A DNA stretch of 64,000 nt from Hymenobacter busanensis (GCF_008727865.1 NZ_VTWU01000001.1:868001-932000); one strand, 5' to 3'; positions 18,195 to 27,083 are shown, counted from the first letter of the stretch. Program-made: numbers and translations. Notes: generated from the letters alone by a model not told the origin.

Positions 18195-19016
18195 TCAGAG
18201 TTGCCCGTCGGTGCGCTTGGTAAGCACCAGGGCGCGGTCGAGCTTGCCGTTGTTGGCGCGAAACTCGGTGCGCACAATGCCCACGGTGGGTACGTAGAAA
18301 TCGACAACGCGCATGATGGAGCGGCGGATCATGTCGGGCCGAAGCTGGGTGGCGTACTCGTAGTCGGACTCGACTTTATAAGCCTGGAAGCTGCCGGCGG
18401 GCGTGGTCACCGCTTCCGGGCCAATCAGGCGGCGGCGGCTCACGCGTGTGATGACCTTGGCAATATCCACGCTCGGGCTGCTGACCTCGACAGTGAGTTG
18501 GCCGTTGGGCAGGTTGCCGGCGGCGGGCTGGTTGGGCCACGACAGCGGAATGGGCTCGTAGCCAAAGCGCCGGTCGCGGAATGAGCGGAGCATAGCGGGG
18601 TCGAGCAGCAGGCGGCCGTCGGTCAGCACGCTGTCGTTGCGGCAGCTGAACACGTACTCATCGTTGCGCAGCAGTTTGTTGTCGGCGTCGTAGAGGCTGC
18701 TTTTCAGCAGCACCTCGGTGTAGGCCGGGGCTTTCTTCTCGGCGGCGTGTTCCGTAATGGTGGCTACCTTCATGATCTGCAGCCCCTGCGGTTTGTTGTT
18801 GTTGTCGGTAATCTGGTAGGTCAGCTCGGTGTTGCGGTAGAGGCCAAAAGGATGGCGGCAATCGGGAGTGGCCGCCGCTACCGCCGGCGTGGGTGCTGGC
18901 GCAGCAGTTGCCTGAGGCGATTCTGTGGGAGCTTTTTGGGTTTCGGGACGGGTGCAGGCGGCGCACCACAGCAGGGTGAGCAGCGGCCCGGACAGGCGGA
19001 AGAAAGCGGCAGTCAT
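18195..19016 (-). CDS. Exported TapB/DUF3108-like protein
   Basis: The 273-residue protein has an N-terminal signal that ends in a lipobox-like CAAC, a Pro/Ala/Thr linker, and from about residue 55 a beta-rich domain. Segments such as TELTYQITD, LGPEAVTTPAGSFQAYKVES-type spacing and a closing VPTVGIVRTEF resemble the DUF3108/TapB-like family seen in Bacteroidota, in which a precursor protein's strand repeats wrap lipids or simply form a cell-surface beta fold. The family assignment is from memory and moderate. The ATG at 19016 is chosen over an upstream in-frame ATG because it opens the signal. No partner genes are visible. Confidence 0.65.
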   Translation of the reverse strand: MTAAFFRLSGPLLTLLWCAACTRPETQKAPTESPQATAAPAPTPAVAAATPDCRHPFGLYRNTELTYQITDNNNKPQGLQIMKVATITEHAAEKKAPAYTEVLLKSSLYDADNKLLRNDEYVFSCRNDSVLTDGRLLLDPAMLRSFRDRRFGYEPIPLSWPNQPAAGNLPNGQLTVEVSSPSVDIAKVITRVSRRRLIGPEAVTTPAGSFQAYKVESDYEYATQLRPDMIRRSIMRVVDFYVPTVGIVRTEFRANNGKLDRALVLTKRTDGQL

Positions 19017-19191
19017 GGAGAACAGGGAGTGAAAACAGCGGTCCGCTGGCAGGCGGTTGGGGTGCATACGTAATCCGCCACGGTTCAGCTAGCCGATGAC
19101 CCTGCCCGGCGCGGTTGCGTATGCACGGCTTGTCCATCTGCCCCCGGCTGCCGTACTTGTGGCCGGTTCCGCTTTCTCTACTTTCCTTTCT

Positions 19192-19434
19192 ATGGCTGAC
19201 TCCGCACAATCCTCCGGCAACTGGGCCGACATGGCCGCTTCGCTGCTCTCCAAGCTTTCGGGGGGCGTAGAAGTAGGCTTCACTTTCGACCAAATGGAAG
19301 TGCAAATGCCCGCGCCCAACGCCGCCGCGGCTCCCGCTACCTGGCGCCTCAACGGCTCGGTGCGCATTCGTACCCGCGGCGAAAATTCCGCCGCGCCACA
19401 GTCGGGCCCCGCCAATCCTGCCATCGGTGGCTAG
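19192..19434 (+). CDS. Hypothetical protein, possibly 5' half of a frameshifted gene
   Basis: The 80-residue frame starts MADSAQSSGNW and runs through LSKLSGGVEVGFTFDQMEV to a Pro/Ala-rich end, stopping at 19432-19434. It has no signal peptide or known domain. The next frame starts inside its last codons and continues in the +1 frame with similar composition and beta-strand pattern. Removing one C from the CCCC run at 19407-19410 would join both into one protein of about 193 residues. I therefore suspect a single split gene, by sequencing error or real mutation, though translational coupling of two small genes is possible. Function unknown. Confidence 0.55.
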   Translation: MADSAQSSGNWADMAASLLSKLSGGVEVGFTFDQMEVQMPAPNAAAAPATWRLNGSVRIRTRGENSAAPQSGPANPAIGG

Positions 19435-19768
19435 GGGCCTCGATGTAGAAGCGCGGCTGGTAATTACCTGGAACGGGCACGACCTGCAACTGGCCGGCTC
19501 GGGCACCTACCTCATCCTCAATATTCCCAGCGCCCAGGTGCTCGATGCCCTCACCGGCGCCGACCAGAAGTCGAGCCGCCCCAAGGCACCCAAACCGGCC
19601 AACGCCCCCGATCCGCTCCAGCAGATCAACGACCTGATGCTGCGCCTCGGGCTGGTGCTCGACCTGCGCGTGGCCGGCAAAACCTGGGTGACGTTTGGCA
19701 ATAGCCGCAGCCCCAAAATCACGCTAAACGCCGTGCTGGGCAAGATCGGCTCGTTCTTTCGGAGCTAG
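19427..19768 (+). CDS. Hypothetical protein, possibly 3' half of a frameshifted gene
   Basis: The 113-residue frame begins with a GTG at 19427 that overlaps the previous stop by 8 nt. It has a beta-rich first half (RLVITWNGHDLQLAGSG), a Lys/Pro linker, and a C-terminal part with helix (QQINDLMLRLGL) and strand (TWVTFGNSRSP). No catalytic motif or known family is evident. The coding pattern, GC-rich third positions and the absence of any better frame on either strand support it as real. Read together with the upstream frame it would make one cytoplasmic protein; read alone it needs the overlapping GTG. Function unknown. Confidence 0.55.
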   Translation: MARGLDVEARLVITWNGHDLQLAGSGTYLILNIPSAQVLDALTGADQKSSRPKAPKPANAPDPLQQINDLMLRLGLVLDLRVAGKTWVTFGNSRSPKITLNAVLGKIGSFFRS

Positions 19769-19912
19769 GTAAAAGCCGCCAAAAAACCGGCCTTCCGAAC
19801 TGGCCGTCCGCCTCGTTTTTGCGTATCTTGCTCGGAGGCCACACCCGCGTAACCAACGGAACCTTTTGCGGTTCGAATGGTCTTAGACAAGCGGCCTTAG
19901 CCGCCCAGACCA

Positions 19913-20557
19913 ATGAATTCGGACAAGGAACGCAAAGACAAAGTGGGAGCGGGGCGGCCGGCACCGGCCTTCGCCCGCATCGAAAAAGTGCCGCCGCTGG
20001 CCATGCTGCTCTACGTGGGAATGGTGGGCATCACGGTGCTGTTTGCGGTGCTAGTGGGCCTCTACATTTACACCCGCGCCCGCGACGGATGGGCCGACAG
20101 CGTGCACCCGCTGCCGCGCTGGTTTTCGCTGAGCACGGTGGTGCTGCTGGTGAGCAGCTACACCCTGGCCCAGGCCCCGCGCCTCTACCGCGACGATGAC
20201 GTGCGCGGCATGGCCCGGTGCCTAGGCGTTACGCTGATACTGGGAAGCATTTTTACCGGCTTGCAGCTGCTGGGCTGGCGCGAGCTGGTGAATCAAGGAG
20301 TGTTTTTCACCGGCGAACCGTCGGGCACCTACATCTACATGATTTCGGCGCTGCACATCGTGCACCTGCTTGGCGGCATGCTCTTTCTGCTCACGCTGCT
20401 GCTGCGCGCCCTGCACGCCGCCCGCGACGGAGTACGTACGCTGGTGTTCATTCGCAACCCCTACCGCCGCCTCCAACTGCGCCTGCTCAGTACCTACTGG
20501 CATTTCATCGACGGCCTGTGGGTGGCCTTGTTCATGCTCTTCCTGTTTCTCTTTTAA
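19913..20557 (+). CDS. Heme-copper oxidase subunit III family protein
   Basis: The 214-residue protein has five hydrophobic helices (about 28-52, 64-85, 98-118, 140-165, 190-214) and the subunit III signature STYWHFIDGLWVALF near its C-terminus. Subunit III stabilises the catalytic subunit I of cytochrome c oxidase. No subunit I, II, IV or assembly gene accompanies it here, which is unusual but known in Bacteroidota where extra subunit III copies occur. The ATG at 19913 is used. The gene ends at a very strong bidirectional hairpin shared with the convergent T9SS protein gene. NorE-like proteins of the same fold are an alternative. Confidence 0.85.
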   Translation: MNSDKERKDKVGAGRPAPAFARIEKVPPLAMLLYVGMVGITVLFAVLVGLYIYTRARDGWADSVHPLPRWFSLSTVVLLVSSYTLAQAPRLYRDDDVRGMARCLGVTLILGSIFTGLQLLGWRELVNQGVFFTGEPSGTYIYMISALHIVHLLGGMLFLLTLLLRALHAARDGVRTLVFIRNPYRRLQLRLLSTYWHFIDGLWVALFMLFLFLF

Positions 20558-20585
20558 CAGACGTCCCAAAACTGCTTCGGGCAAG

Positions 20586-20649
20586 CCCTCCTGAATCGAC
20601 AACGGCCCGGTCTGCACAGGCATACCGGGCCGTTGTCGATTCAGGAGGG
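20586..20649. terminator. Bidirectional hairpin with 26-bp perfect stem
   Basis: Arms 20586-20611 and 20624-20649 are exact reverse complements around a 12-nt loop. It lies between convergent stops (20557 and 20655). No T run of note, so stem strength must carry termination. Confidence 0.8.
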
Positions 20650-20654
20650 TACGG

Positions 20655-22910
20655 TTAAGGAGCCACGGTCACATTGCCTTTGAAGGTGCGCCCGTCGGTG
20701 TACTTCACCAAGTAGTAGTATACGCCCGGCGCTACGTGGGCGCCGTCCCACCGGAAGTCCCGGTCTTGCGAACGGTATACTTCGTTGCCCCAGCGGCTGA
20801 AGATGGTGATGGAAGAAAAGCGTTGGCCGCAGAAATCGGGCGGGAGCGAAGGCAGAGCGAAGAACTCGTTCTTGTTGTCGGTGTCCTTGTTCGGCGTGAA
20901 GATATTATAGGGCACAAACTCGGGCGCCGCGGGCCGAATGACTTCGAAGCGCACCATGCGGCGTTGCGGGGCGGCCACGCAGGTTTCGTCGCGCAGGGTA
21001 AAGGTTACGGTGCGGGCGTACGCATACGGCCGCAGGTCGAGCGAATCGGGGTTGATGGATCCGCAGGAAGCCACCCACCGGAAAACGCCGGATGCTTTGC
21101 CCACGCCGTTGGTGGCCTGAAAGCTCATGCCGGCTGCCGCCAGGTCCGCCTCGTTGTCTTCTACCGCCAAGCGCAGGTTGTCATTGTCGGCATCGGTACC
21201 ACTTAGGTTGGCCGAGTACACGCCGCCCAATGGTAGGCGCACCACGGCAATTGGGATGGAATCGGGCGGAAACGTAGTGGTTAGCACGGGCGCGGCGTTC
21301 TGGTAATTGACCTGCACGGGAATGAGCAGTTTGGTGCTTTCCTGCCGCTCCTGGCACGGATTGGCCACGCACGTTACCTCAAACTCGTAGAGCGTGCGTC
21401 CCACCGCCCGGCAGTCGACGGGCCACGAAAGGCGGGCGGTGGAGCGGCCGTTGGCGTTGGTCAGCACAATAAGTTGGGCCCCTACCGCCGCGGGCGAAAA
21501 GCCGCGGCCCGTCAGCTCCAGCGTCACCGCGTCGTTGTCGGGGTCGAGGCCCAGTACGTCCTGCCGCACCACGTCGCCCACGCGCGCCGCCAGCGGGAAA
21601 GTGGTCGGTGGGGCAATCAGGGACACTTGCGGCGGGTCGTTTGGCGGGGCTTGCGCCGTGAAGGCCACGCGCACCGTGTCGCGCCGGGGCAGGCTGCAGC
21701 CGTTGTCGGCCACTATCACGTCGAGCAACAGCACCCTGCCTTTCGAGCTGAAACACTCCGGAAAGCAAAGCGTCGACACGAGCGTATCGGGCTGGCCGGG
21801 CACGTGCACGGTGCCGCTGCGTACCGAGGGTGCGGGCAGGGTAGCGGTGAAATTGACCGGCCGCAACTCCAGCGTAAGCTGAGAGGAAGGATCGGGGTCG
21901 GTGAAGCGCATGCGCAGGCAGCGGTCGGTACCCGGCAAAATGTGCATGGTGTCGCGGCCGGGCACGTAGGCGGGCTGCCCGGAGCCGGGGGCTTGCACCG
22001 TCATGCGGGGCGTTTGGTTGCTCGAGCACCGAATGACCAGCAGCTGAAAGTCGCGCCGTACTTCCCCGATTTTCACGCCGCGGCGGTATTCCGCGCAGCG
22101 CACGCCAAACACAAACAAGCCGGCGTTGCTGGGCCGTACCGTGAGGCGGCCGGTGCGCGAGTTGATCCGCAGCGGGTCGAAGGCGGGCATTTGGTTTTGG
22201 GTGCTCAGGCCCGCTTCCCAACTGACGAGCGAGTAGGGCACGGCCCCAGGTTGGGCCGGTCGCGGGTCGGCGGCGCTGGCGTGGCCGTTGAGCGGCGTCA
22301 CCATGTCGTACACCAGCGAGTCGCCGTCGGAATCGGTGCCCCCAAAATCGAAATAAAACAGCTCACCCAAGCAGGCGTAGTCGCTCAGGGGCGGAAAAAT
22401 GCGCGGCGAGGAGTCGCGAAACACCTGCCCGTTGCGCGTGACGGGCGGAAATTCCAGGTAATAGGCCTGGCCCGCGTTGCCGGGGTTGGTGATGTTGTTG
22501 ATGTTGTTGTTGCGGCAGCAACGCTCCACGGCCACGTAGTACCCCTGCGGGTTGTTGTAGAGGTTGGCCGGCAGGTCGATACCGGCGGCGTATACCAGCT
22601 GGCGCGTACTCAGGTCGCCAATGGCGCAGGCCACGTTGGTGTAGGGCACAAACGTGTTTTGGGTGAGCGGGAGCGTGAGGTTGCGCAGACGGCGGTTGGT
22701 GCCTTTCTCGAAAATGCCCGCGGTAGCGTCGGGGTCGAGGGCGCCCGGGTTGCCGTTGCGGGCGTCGAAATAGAGCGTGAGCGTGAGGCGGTAGGAGTCG
22801 CCCGAGAGGTATTGCAGACCCAACTCGCCGCCCACGATGTGCGTGGCCCGGGCCGGCAGCGCCGCCAGCAGGAGCAAGGCCCACAAAACCGAGTAGAAAA
22901 TGGAACGCAT
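20655..22910 (-). CDS. Large secreted protein with gliding-motility type C-terminal domain (T9SS type B cargo)
   Basis: The 751-residue protein has a signal peptide cut near ARAT-HI (residue 23). The body is a series of beta-sandwich repeats with calcium-type segments (GTDSDGDSL, GLDPDNDAV, GTDADNDNL) spaced through residues 215-610. The C-terminal 85 residues are the gliding motility-associated C-terminal domain: NIFTPNKDTDNKNE, then IFSRWGNEVYRS, WDG and GVYYYLVKYTDG. This marks the protein for type IX secretion and surface attachment (type B). It is probably an adhesin-like surface protein; ligand unknown. A -7 box lies 63 nt upstream, divergent from the M1 peptidase gene. Confidence 0.92.
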   Translation of the reverse strand: MRSIFYSVLWALLLLAALPARATHIVGGELGLQYLSGDSYRLTLTLYFDARNGNPGALDPDATAGIFEKGTNRRLRNLTLPLTQNTFVPYTNVACAIGDLSTRQLVYAAGIDLPANLYNNPQGYYVAVERCCRNNNINNITNPGNAGQAYYLEFPPVTRNGQVFRDSSPRIFPPLSDYACLGELFYFDFGGTDSDGDSLVYDMVTPLNGHASAADPRPAQPGAVPYSLVSWEAGLSTQNQMPAFDPLRINSRTGRLTVRPSNAGLFVFGVRCAEYRRGVKIGEVRRDFQLLVIRCSSNQTPRMTVQAPGSGQPAYVPGRDTMHILPGTDRCLRMRFTDPDPSSQLTLELRPVNFTATLPAPSVRSGTVHVPGQPDTLVSTLCFPECFSSKGRVLLLDVIVADNGCSLPRRDTVRVAFTAQAPPNDPPQVSLIAPPTTFPLAARVGDVVRQDVLGLDPDNDAVTLELTGRGFSPAAVGAQLIVLTNANGRSTARLSWPVDCRAVGRTLYEFEVTCVANPCQERQESTKLLIPVQVNYQNAAPVLTTTFPPDSIPIAVVRLPLGGVYSANLSGTDADNDNLRLAVEDNEADLAAAGMSFQATNGVGKASGVFRWVASCGSINPDSLDLRPYAYARTVTFTLRDETCVAAPQRRMVRFEVIRPAAPEFVPYNIFTPNKDTDNKNEFFALPSLPPDFCGQRFSSITIFSRWGNEVYRSQDRDFRWDGAHVAPGVYYYLVKYTDGRTFKGNVTVAP

Positions 22911-22972
22911 AGGAAGCAGAAAATGGCCGGGACCCTCTAATGCGCGTACAAACAGCGCCTCGTGGCCCGAGC

Positions 22973-22980
22973 CTAAGGTA
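22973..22980 (-). promoter_or_regulatory. Putative -7 box TACCTTAG
   Basis: Minus strand, 62 nt before the start at 22910; one mismatch to TAnnTTTG. The same octamer precedes the IcmF gene. Confidence 0.4.
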
Positions 22981-23050
22981 CAACGAAATCGGGCTGTTTC
23001 GGCCCGCGGGAACGGCCATTCGGCCGGCCGGGTTTATGCGAGGCGGCCCG

Positions 23051-23058
23051 TATCTTGG
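23051..23058 (+). promoter_or_regulatory. Putative -7 box TATCTTGG
   Basis: Plus strand, 79 nt before the M1 peptidase ATG; one mismatch to TAnnTTTG. Confidence 0.35.
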
Positions 23059-23137
23059 CGCTTCGTTCTTCACCCTCGACGCCGCCCGACCGGGGCGGTA
23101 TTAGCTACTCGTTTCACCCTCTACATTGGTTTCTTGC

Positions 23138-25150
23138 ATGCGTTTTTTACCCTTCGCAGCGGTCGGGCTGCTGGCTAGCCTGGTAAGCCAGGCCCAGGAC
23201 GCACCGCGGCACGCAAAAGTCTCCCAGTCGGCGGCGGCCGAATGCGCTGCCGCACGGCAGCACAGCGCGTTGCGCCAGCCAGTGCACACTGTGCGCCACC
23301 GCCAGAAAATGGAGCGCTACGACCTCAATTACTACAAGCTCGACGTGAGCCTGACCAACACGACGCTGGACATTGGCGGCTCGGTGCGGCTGCGGGCCCG
23401 CAACGTGTCGGGCCAGGCCCTCGATTCGCTGGCCTTCGAGCTCTATTCCACCTTTACCATCGACTCGGTGGTGGTGGACGGGCGTCGCAGCTCCGGCTGG
23501 CGACGTTCGGCCGGCGACGTAACGGCCCGCATTCCGCAGCCGATTACGCCCAACGCGCTGTTTTACGCCACCGTGTATTACCGCGGCACGGCGCCCAGCG
23601 GCGGCTCGGCCGCCATCGGCAACGGCCTCGACAACGGCTCCAGCCCTACCTACGGCACCCAGGTAACGTGGAGCCTGAGTGAGCCTTTTTCAGCCTACGA
23701 GTGGTTTCCGTGCAAGCAGGTCCTCACCGACAAAATCGACTCGGTGGAGGTGTGGGCCACTACCGACCGCCCGAACAAGGTGGGCTCCAACGGGCTGCTG
23801 CGCAACACTGTGCTGCTACCCAACAACAAGGTGCGCTACGAGTGGAAGACCAAATACCCCATCGACTACTACCTGATTTCGGTGGCCTGCGCGCCCTACA
23901 TTCAGTACGACACGCCCACTACCTTGCCCGACGGGCGCGTGGTGCCGGTGGTGCACTACATCTACAACAACCAGGTGCTGACGGATCAGAAAAGCCTGAT
24001 CGACCTAACGCCGGCCATGATCAACAACTTCTCGTCGCTGGTTGTGGCCTACCCGTTTGCCAACGAGAAGTACGGCCACTCGATGGGCCCCATTGGCGGC
24101 GGTATGGAGCACCAGACCATGACCACCCAGCAGAATTTCAGCTTCACGCTCACCGCGCACGAACTGTTTCACCAGTGGTTTGGCGACAACGTAACCTGCG
24201 CCCAATGGCAGGATATCTGGCTGAATGAAAGCTTTGCCACCTACGGCGAGTACCTCACGCTCGGGCCCCTGAGCAGCGCTTCCGACGCCCGCGACTGGAT
24301 GAACGGGGAGCATAGCTACGTGATGTCGCAGCCCGGCGGCAGTATTCGCGTGCCCGACGCCGACTCGACCAACGTGGGCCGCATCTTCGATAGCCGCCTG
24401 ACCTACGCCAAAGGGGCCACCGTCATTCACATGCTGCGCTACCTGCTGAACGACGACACCAAGTTCTTCCGGGCTCTGCGCACGTACCAGACCACCTACG
24501 CTGGCCGAACTGCCTACACCCGCGACCTGGTGCGCATCTTCGAGGCCGAAGCCGGCCGCTCGCTCACGTATTTCTTCCAGCAGTGGTTCTACGGCCAGGG
24601 CTTTCCTAGCTTTTCGGTACGCTGGAACCAAGTGGGCAGCAATTTCTACCTGCGCTCCACCGAAACGGCCTCCATGCCCACGGTTACGCCTTTCTTCGAC
24701 ACGGACGTTGATTATCTGTTGCGTTTCGCCTCGGGCCAGACGTTGAAAGTGCGCCGCCGTCAGGCCCAGGCCGTTACCGATTTTGGGGTGCAGTTGCCCG
24801 CCGGCCAAACCGTTAGCTCGGTTGAAGTCGACCCCGACCAGTGGATATTGAACGGCACCGGTACTATCCAGCGCGACAATGCTTTGGTGCTGGCTACGGC
24901 CGCTGCACAGCGTACCGAGCGCATTCAGGTATACCCAAATCCCGCCCACGCTGTGCTAACGCTAAGCAGCCTGCCGGCCCCGTCTGTACAAGCCGAAGTA
25001 ACCGATGCCATCGGCCGCGTAGTGCTGCGTCAGACGCTTACCGGCACAACGCCGCAGCTCAACGTCGCTTCCTTGCGCGCCGGCCTGTATCAGCTGCGCC
25101 TGCTCACCAACGGCCAAGCCGTGCAGTTCGCGCGTTTCGTAAAGGAATAG
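23138..25150 (+). CDS. M1 family aminopeptidase with T9SS type A sorting domain
   Basis: The 670-residue zinc aminopeptidase has a signal peptide cut near SQAQ-DA (residue 20) and an N-terminal beta domain. The exopeptidase motif GGMEH (321-325) binds the substrate amino terminus; the zinc site is HELFH (341-345) plus Glu364 (LNESFATYG). The last 75 residues are a T9SS type A domain: RIQVYPNPA, DAIGRVVLRQ and LRAGLYQLRLL. It should therefore be secreted through T9SS and trim N-terminal residues from external peptides. The ATG at 23138 opens the signal. It is divergent from the type B T9SS gene, so two T9SS cargo genes share one intergenic region. Confidence 0.95.
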   Translation: MRFLPFAAVGLLASLVSQAQDAPRHAKVSQSAAAECAAARQHSALRQPVHTVRHRQKMERYDLNYYKLDVSLTNTTLDIGGSVRLRARNVSGQALDSLAFELYSTFTIDSVVVDGRRSSGWRRSAGDVTARIPQPITPNALFYATVYYRGTAPSGGSAAIGNGLDNGSSPTYGTQVTWSLSEPFSAYEWFPCKQVLTDKIDSVEVWATTDRPNKVGSNGLLRNTVLLPNNKVRYEWKTKYPIDYYLISVACAPYIQYDTPTTLPDGRVVPVVHYIYNNQVLTDQKSLIDLTPAMINNFSSLVVAYPFANEKYGHSMGPIGGGMEHQTMTTQQNFSFTLTAHELFHQWFGDNVTCAQWQDIWLNESFATYGEYLTLGPLSSASDARDWMNGEHSYVMSQPGGSIRVPDADSTNVGRIFDSRLTYAKGATVIHMLRYLLNDDTKFFRALRTYQTTYAGRTAYTRDLVRIFEAEAGRSLTYFFQQWFYGQGFPSFSVRWNQVGSNFYLRSTETASMPTVTPFFDTDVDYLLRFASGQTLKVRRRQAQAVTDFGVQLPAGQTVSSVEVDPDQWILNGTGTIQRDNALVLATAAAQRTERIQVYPNPAHAVLTLSSLPAPSVQAEVTDAIGRVVLRQTLTGTTPQLNVASLRAGLYQLRLLTNGQAVQFARFVKE

Positions 25151-25167
25151 CGGGTTCATTGCAGCAC

Positions 25168-25204
25168 TAAAAAAGCCCTGTCGTAAATCGACAGGGCTTT
25201 TTTT
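25168..25204. terminator. Bidirectional hairpin terminator
   Basis: Stem AAAAGCCCTGTCG/CGACAGGGCTTTT with a 5-nt loop, A6 on the left and T7 on the right. The T run overlaps the stop codon of the minus-strand gene ending at 25203. Confidence 0.9.
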
Positions 25205-25841
25205 ATGCCTGGGAAGTGCGCGGCTCTTCCTGGACGTTGAATACGGCTTCCATTAACTCATCGAAGGAAAACGCGGGGCAGAACATGCCGTCGTCGATGA
25301 CGTTGGCCATGACGCGGATGAACCCCGGAAGGCCGTTCAGGGTCACCAAATCGACGGCTATAGTGCCAAAGCGCTGCTGACACCGGCCGGTTTCGGGGCA
25401 ATCGGTGGGCAGGGGCTTGAGGAAGTGCTTGGCAATGGCTTCGGTATAGCGCGGATGCTGGCGGATGCGCAGATCCGAGGACGCCAAGTGGTAACCCAAA
25501 GCCTGCACCCGGTCCCGAATGAGGTCGAACAGGTGTCGGAAGTTTTCGGGGCCAATTTGCGGATCGTAGAGCAACACCGCCCCGCGGTGGCTGCATTCCT
25601 GCAGCAGCTGGGCGCGCAGGTTGCCGTGGGCTGTGGGCAGCCCCGCCTTGGCGTAGTGATACGCCTTAAAATACGGGCCCAGCCAGTTCAGGTACGTGCG
25701 GGCGTGCACCCAACGGGCGTAGGCGCGCAGCTCGGAGGCCGAACGCTGCAGAGGTTTCCACGCGACGGGCGCGCCCGAACCCCAAAGCCGTTTAAAGAAG
25801 TGCAACACCACAGAATAACTCACGGAACGGCTCAACAACAC
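25203..25841 (-). CDS. Hypothetical protein
   Basis: The 212-residue protein is mostly alpha-helical by composition, with many Tyr, His and Arg residues (ARTYLNWLGPYFKAYHYAK) and five Cys. It shows no signal peptide after the first 15 residues and no domain I recognise. The region GAVLLYDPQIGPENFRHLFDLIRDR looks like an alternating strand and helix, so an alpha/beta fold is likely. The stop codon lies inside the T run of the shared terminator, which is a tight convergent arrangement with the M1 gene. The true start may be further inside. It follows two DUF2147 genes on the same strand. Function unknown. Confidence 0.65.
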   Translation of the reverse strand: MLLSRSVSYSVVLHFFKRLWGSGAPVAWKPLQRSASELRAYARWVHARTYLNWLGPYFKAYHYAKAGLPTAHGNLRAQLLQECSHRGAVLLYDPQIGPENFRHLFDLIRDRVQALGYHLASSDLRIRQHPRYTEAIAKHFLKPLPTDCPETGRCQQRFGTIAVDLVTLNGLPGFIRVMANVIDDGMFCPAFSFDELMEAVFNVQEEPRTSQA

Positions 25842-25915
25842 CCAACGCCCGGAATAGTTTGCATGTTCTGAGCAGGCCGCCGCTACCAGAGCGCCTTATA
25901 CAAGCCGGAGTGTGC

Positions 25916-26362
25916 TCAACGCACCCTCGTCCATACCTGGGCACGGCCCACCAGCGCAAAGCCGATGTAGCCTTTTACTTCCAGCCGGTCGGCGGCCAGC
26001 TGGCGCACGTAGCAGGAATAGGTGCGGCCGTTCTCGGGGTCGTAAATTTCGCCCTCGTCCCAGCGGCCCTCGGCCGGGTTGTAGCGCAGGTGCTGCAGCA
26101 CCACCAGGCCCAAGCACGGCTGGGCGCGGCGTTGCGGGTCGGGGTTGTGCACGTCCTGCCGGGGGCGGCCGTTTTCGTCTTTGGGTTCCTTTAGGCCTAC
26201 AATACGCCCGCAAAGCTGCTCGCCGCAATAGTAGAATTCCACTTGCGTTTCGCCCTGGGCATCGGCCCATACGCCCAGGGGAGCGGGCACGCCGGTGGGC
26301 GTCGGGCTCTGGGCGCGGGACGTGAGGGGCAGAAACAACGCAAGAAGCCAGATAAAGCGCAC
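25916..26362 (-). CDS. DUF2147 family exported protein (copy 1)
   Basis: The 148-residue protein starts with a GTG at 26362 that opens a signal peptide cut near RAQ-SP. The DUF2147 domain shows the family pattern: LGVWADAQGETQVEFYYCGEQLCGRIV, a DPQRR segment, WDEGEIYDPENGRTYSC and the ending LEVKGYIGF-LVGRAQVWTRV. DUF2147 proteins are small calycin-like exported proteins of unknown role, common in Bacteroidota. It is about half identical by eye to the gene 100 nt upstream, so the two are a tandem duplication. A terminator between them suggests separate transcripts. Confidence 0.87.
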   Translation of the reverse strand: MRFIWLLALFLPLTSRAQSPTPTGVPAPLGVWADAQGETQVEFYYCGEQLCGRIVGLKEPKDENGRPRQDVHNPDPQRRAQPCLGLVVLQHLRYNPAEGRWDEGEIYDPENGRTYSCYVRQLAADRLEVKGYIGFALVGRAQVWTRVR

Positions 26363-26398
26363 CGGGAACGAGAAGGGAATGGCGGGAGCAAAAGGTAC

Positions 26399-26441
26399 AA
26401 AAAAAGCCGGTGCCCGCTCCTCCTTAGAAGCGGGCACCGGC
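26399..26441 (-). terminator. Rho-independent terminator after DUF2147 copy 2
   Basis: Stem GCCGGTGCCCGCT/AGCGGGCACCGGC (26406-26418 and 26429-26441), followed on the minus strand by T7. Confidence 0.9.
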
Positions 26442-26461
26442 AATTCGTTTGGCGGGGTAGC

Positions 26462-26899
26462 CTACTTAACGCGCGTCCAGGTTTGCGAACGGCCAATCAG
26501 CGAGAAGCCAATGTAGCCCTTCACTTCCATGGTGTTGGCATTGAGCATTTTCATGTAGCAGGAGTACGTTTTGCCGCTTTCGGGGTCGTAGATTTTGCCG
26601 TCGTCCCACTTATTGTCGCTGTCGTACACGAAGCCCTCCATGAACACCAAGCCCAAGCGGGGGCGGTTGCGGAGTTTCGGGTCGGGGTTCTGGCTATCGG
26701 TTTTGGGTTTGCCGGTGGCCGGGTCGTTGGGTACCGTCAGGCTTACAATTTTGCCACACAGCTTGTTGCCGCACTTGTAAATTTCGAACGTGGCTTTCTT
26801 TTCGCTGTTGGTCCACACGCCCAGCGGGGAAAGGGATTGGGCCGCGGCCACGCCAGCAATACCTAGGATCAGAACCAGGCTGAGGAGCAATTTTTTCAT
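26462..26899 (-). CDS. DUF2147 family exported protein (copy 2)
   Basis: The 145-residue protein starts MKKLLLSLVLILG and has a signal peptide cut near AAAQ-SL (residue 20). It shares the DUF2147 sequence landmarks with copy 1: LGVWTNSEKKATFEIYKCG, KLCGKIVSL, WDDGKIYDPESGKTYSCY and KGYIGFSLIGRSQTW. The two Cys around residue 45 and the one after TYSC are conserved in both copies. It uses fewer charged substitutions and more Lys than copy 1. The start at 26899 is set by the signal. Its terminator lies before copy 1. Function unknown. Confidence 0.9.
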   Translation of the reverse strand: MKKLLLSLVLILGIAGVAAAQSLSPLGVWTNSEKKATFEIYKCGNKLCGKIVSLTVPNDPATGKPKTDSQNPDPKLRNRPRLGLVFMEGFVYDSDNKWDDGKIYDPESGKTYSCYMKMLNANTMEVKGYIGFSLIGRSQTWTRVK

Positions 26900-27083
26900 C
26901 GGAAGTCGAATGAGTGGGAGAAGTTGGGGGGAAAATAGACAAAAGCCGCGTGATATAGCAATATCATGCAGGAGCGGGTATGGCAAGTAGCGTACCACAT
27001 TCCAGGCTAAGCCAAACGAATAGCTTTATGCTAAAAATAAAGGTCTTGAAAGTCAGCTTTATGGCCGAAAAAGAGGGCTTAAC

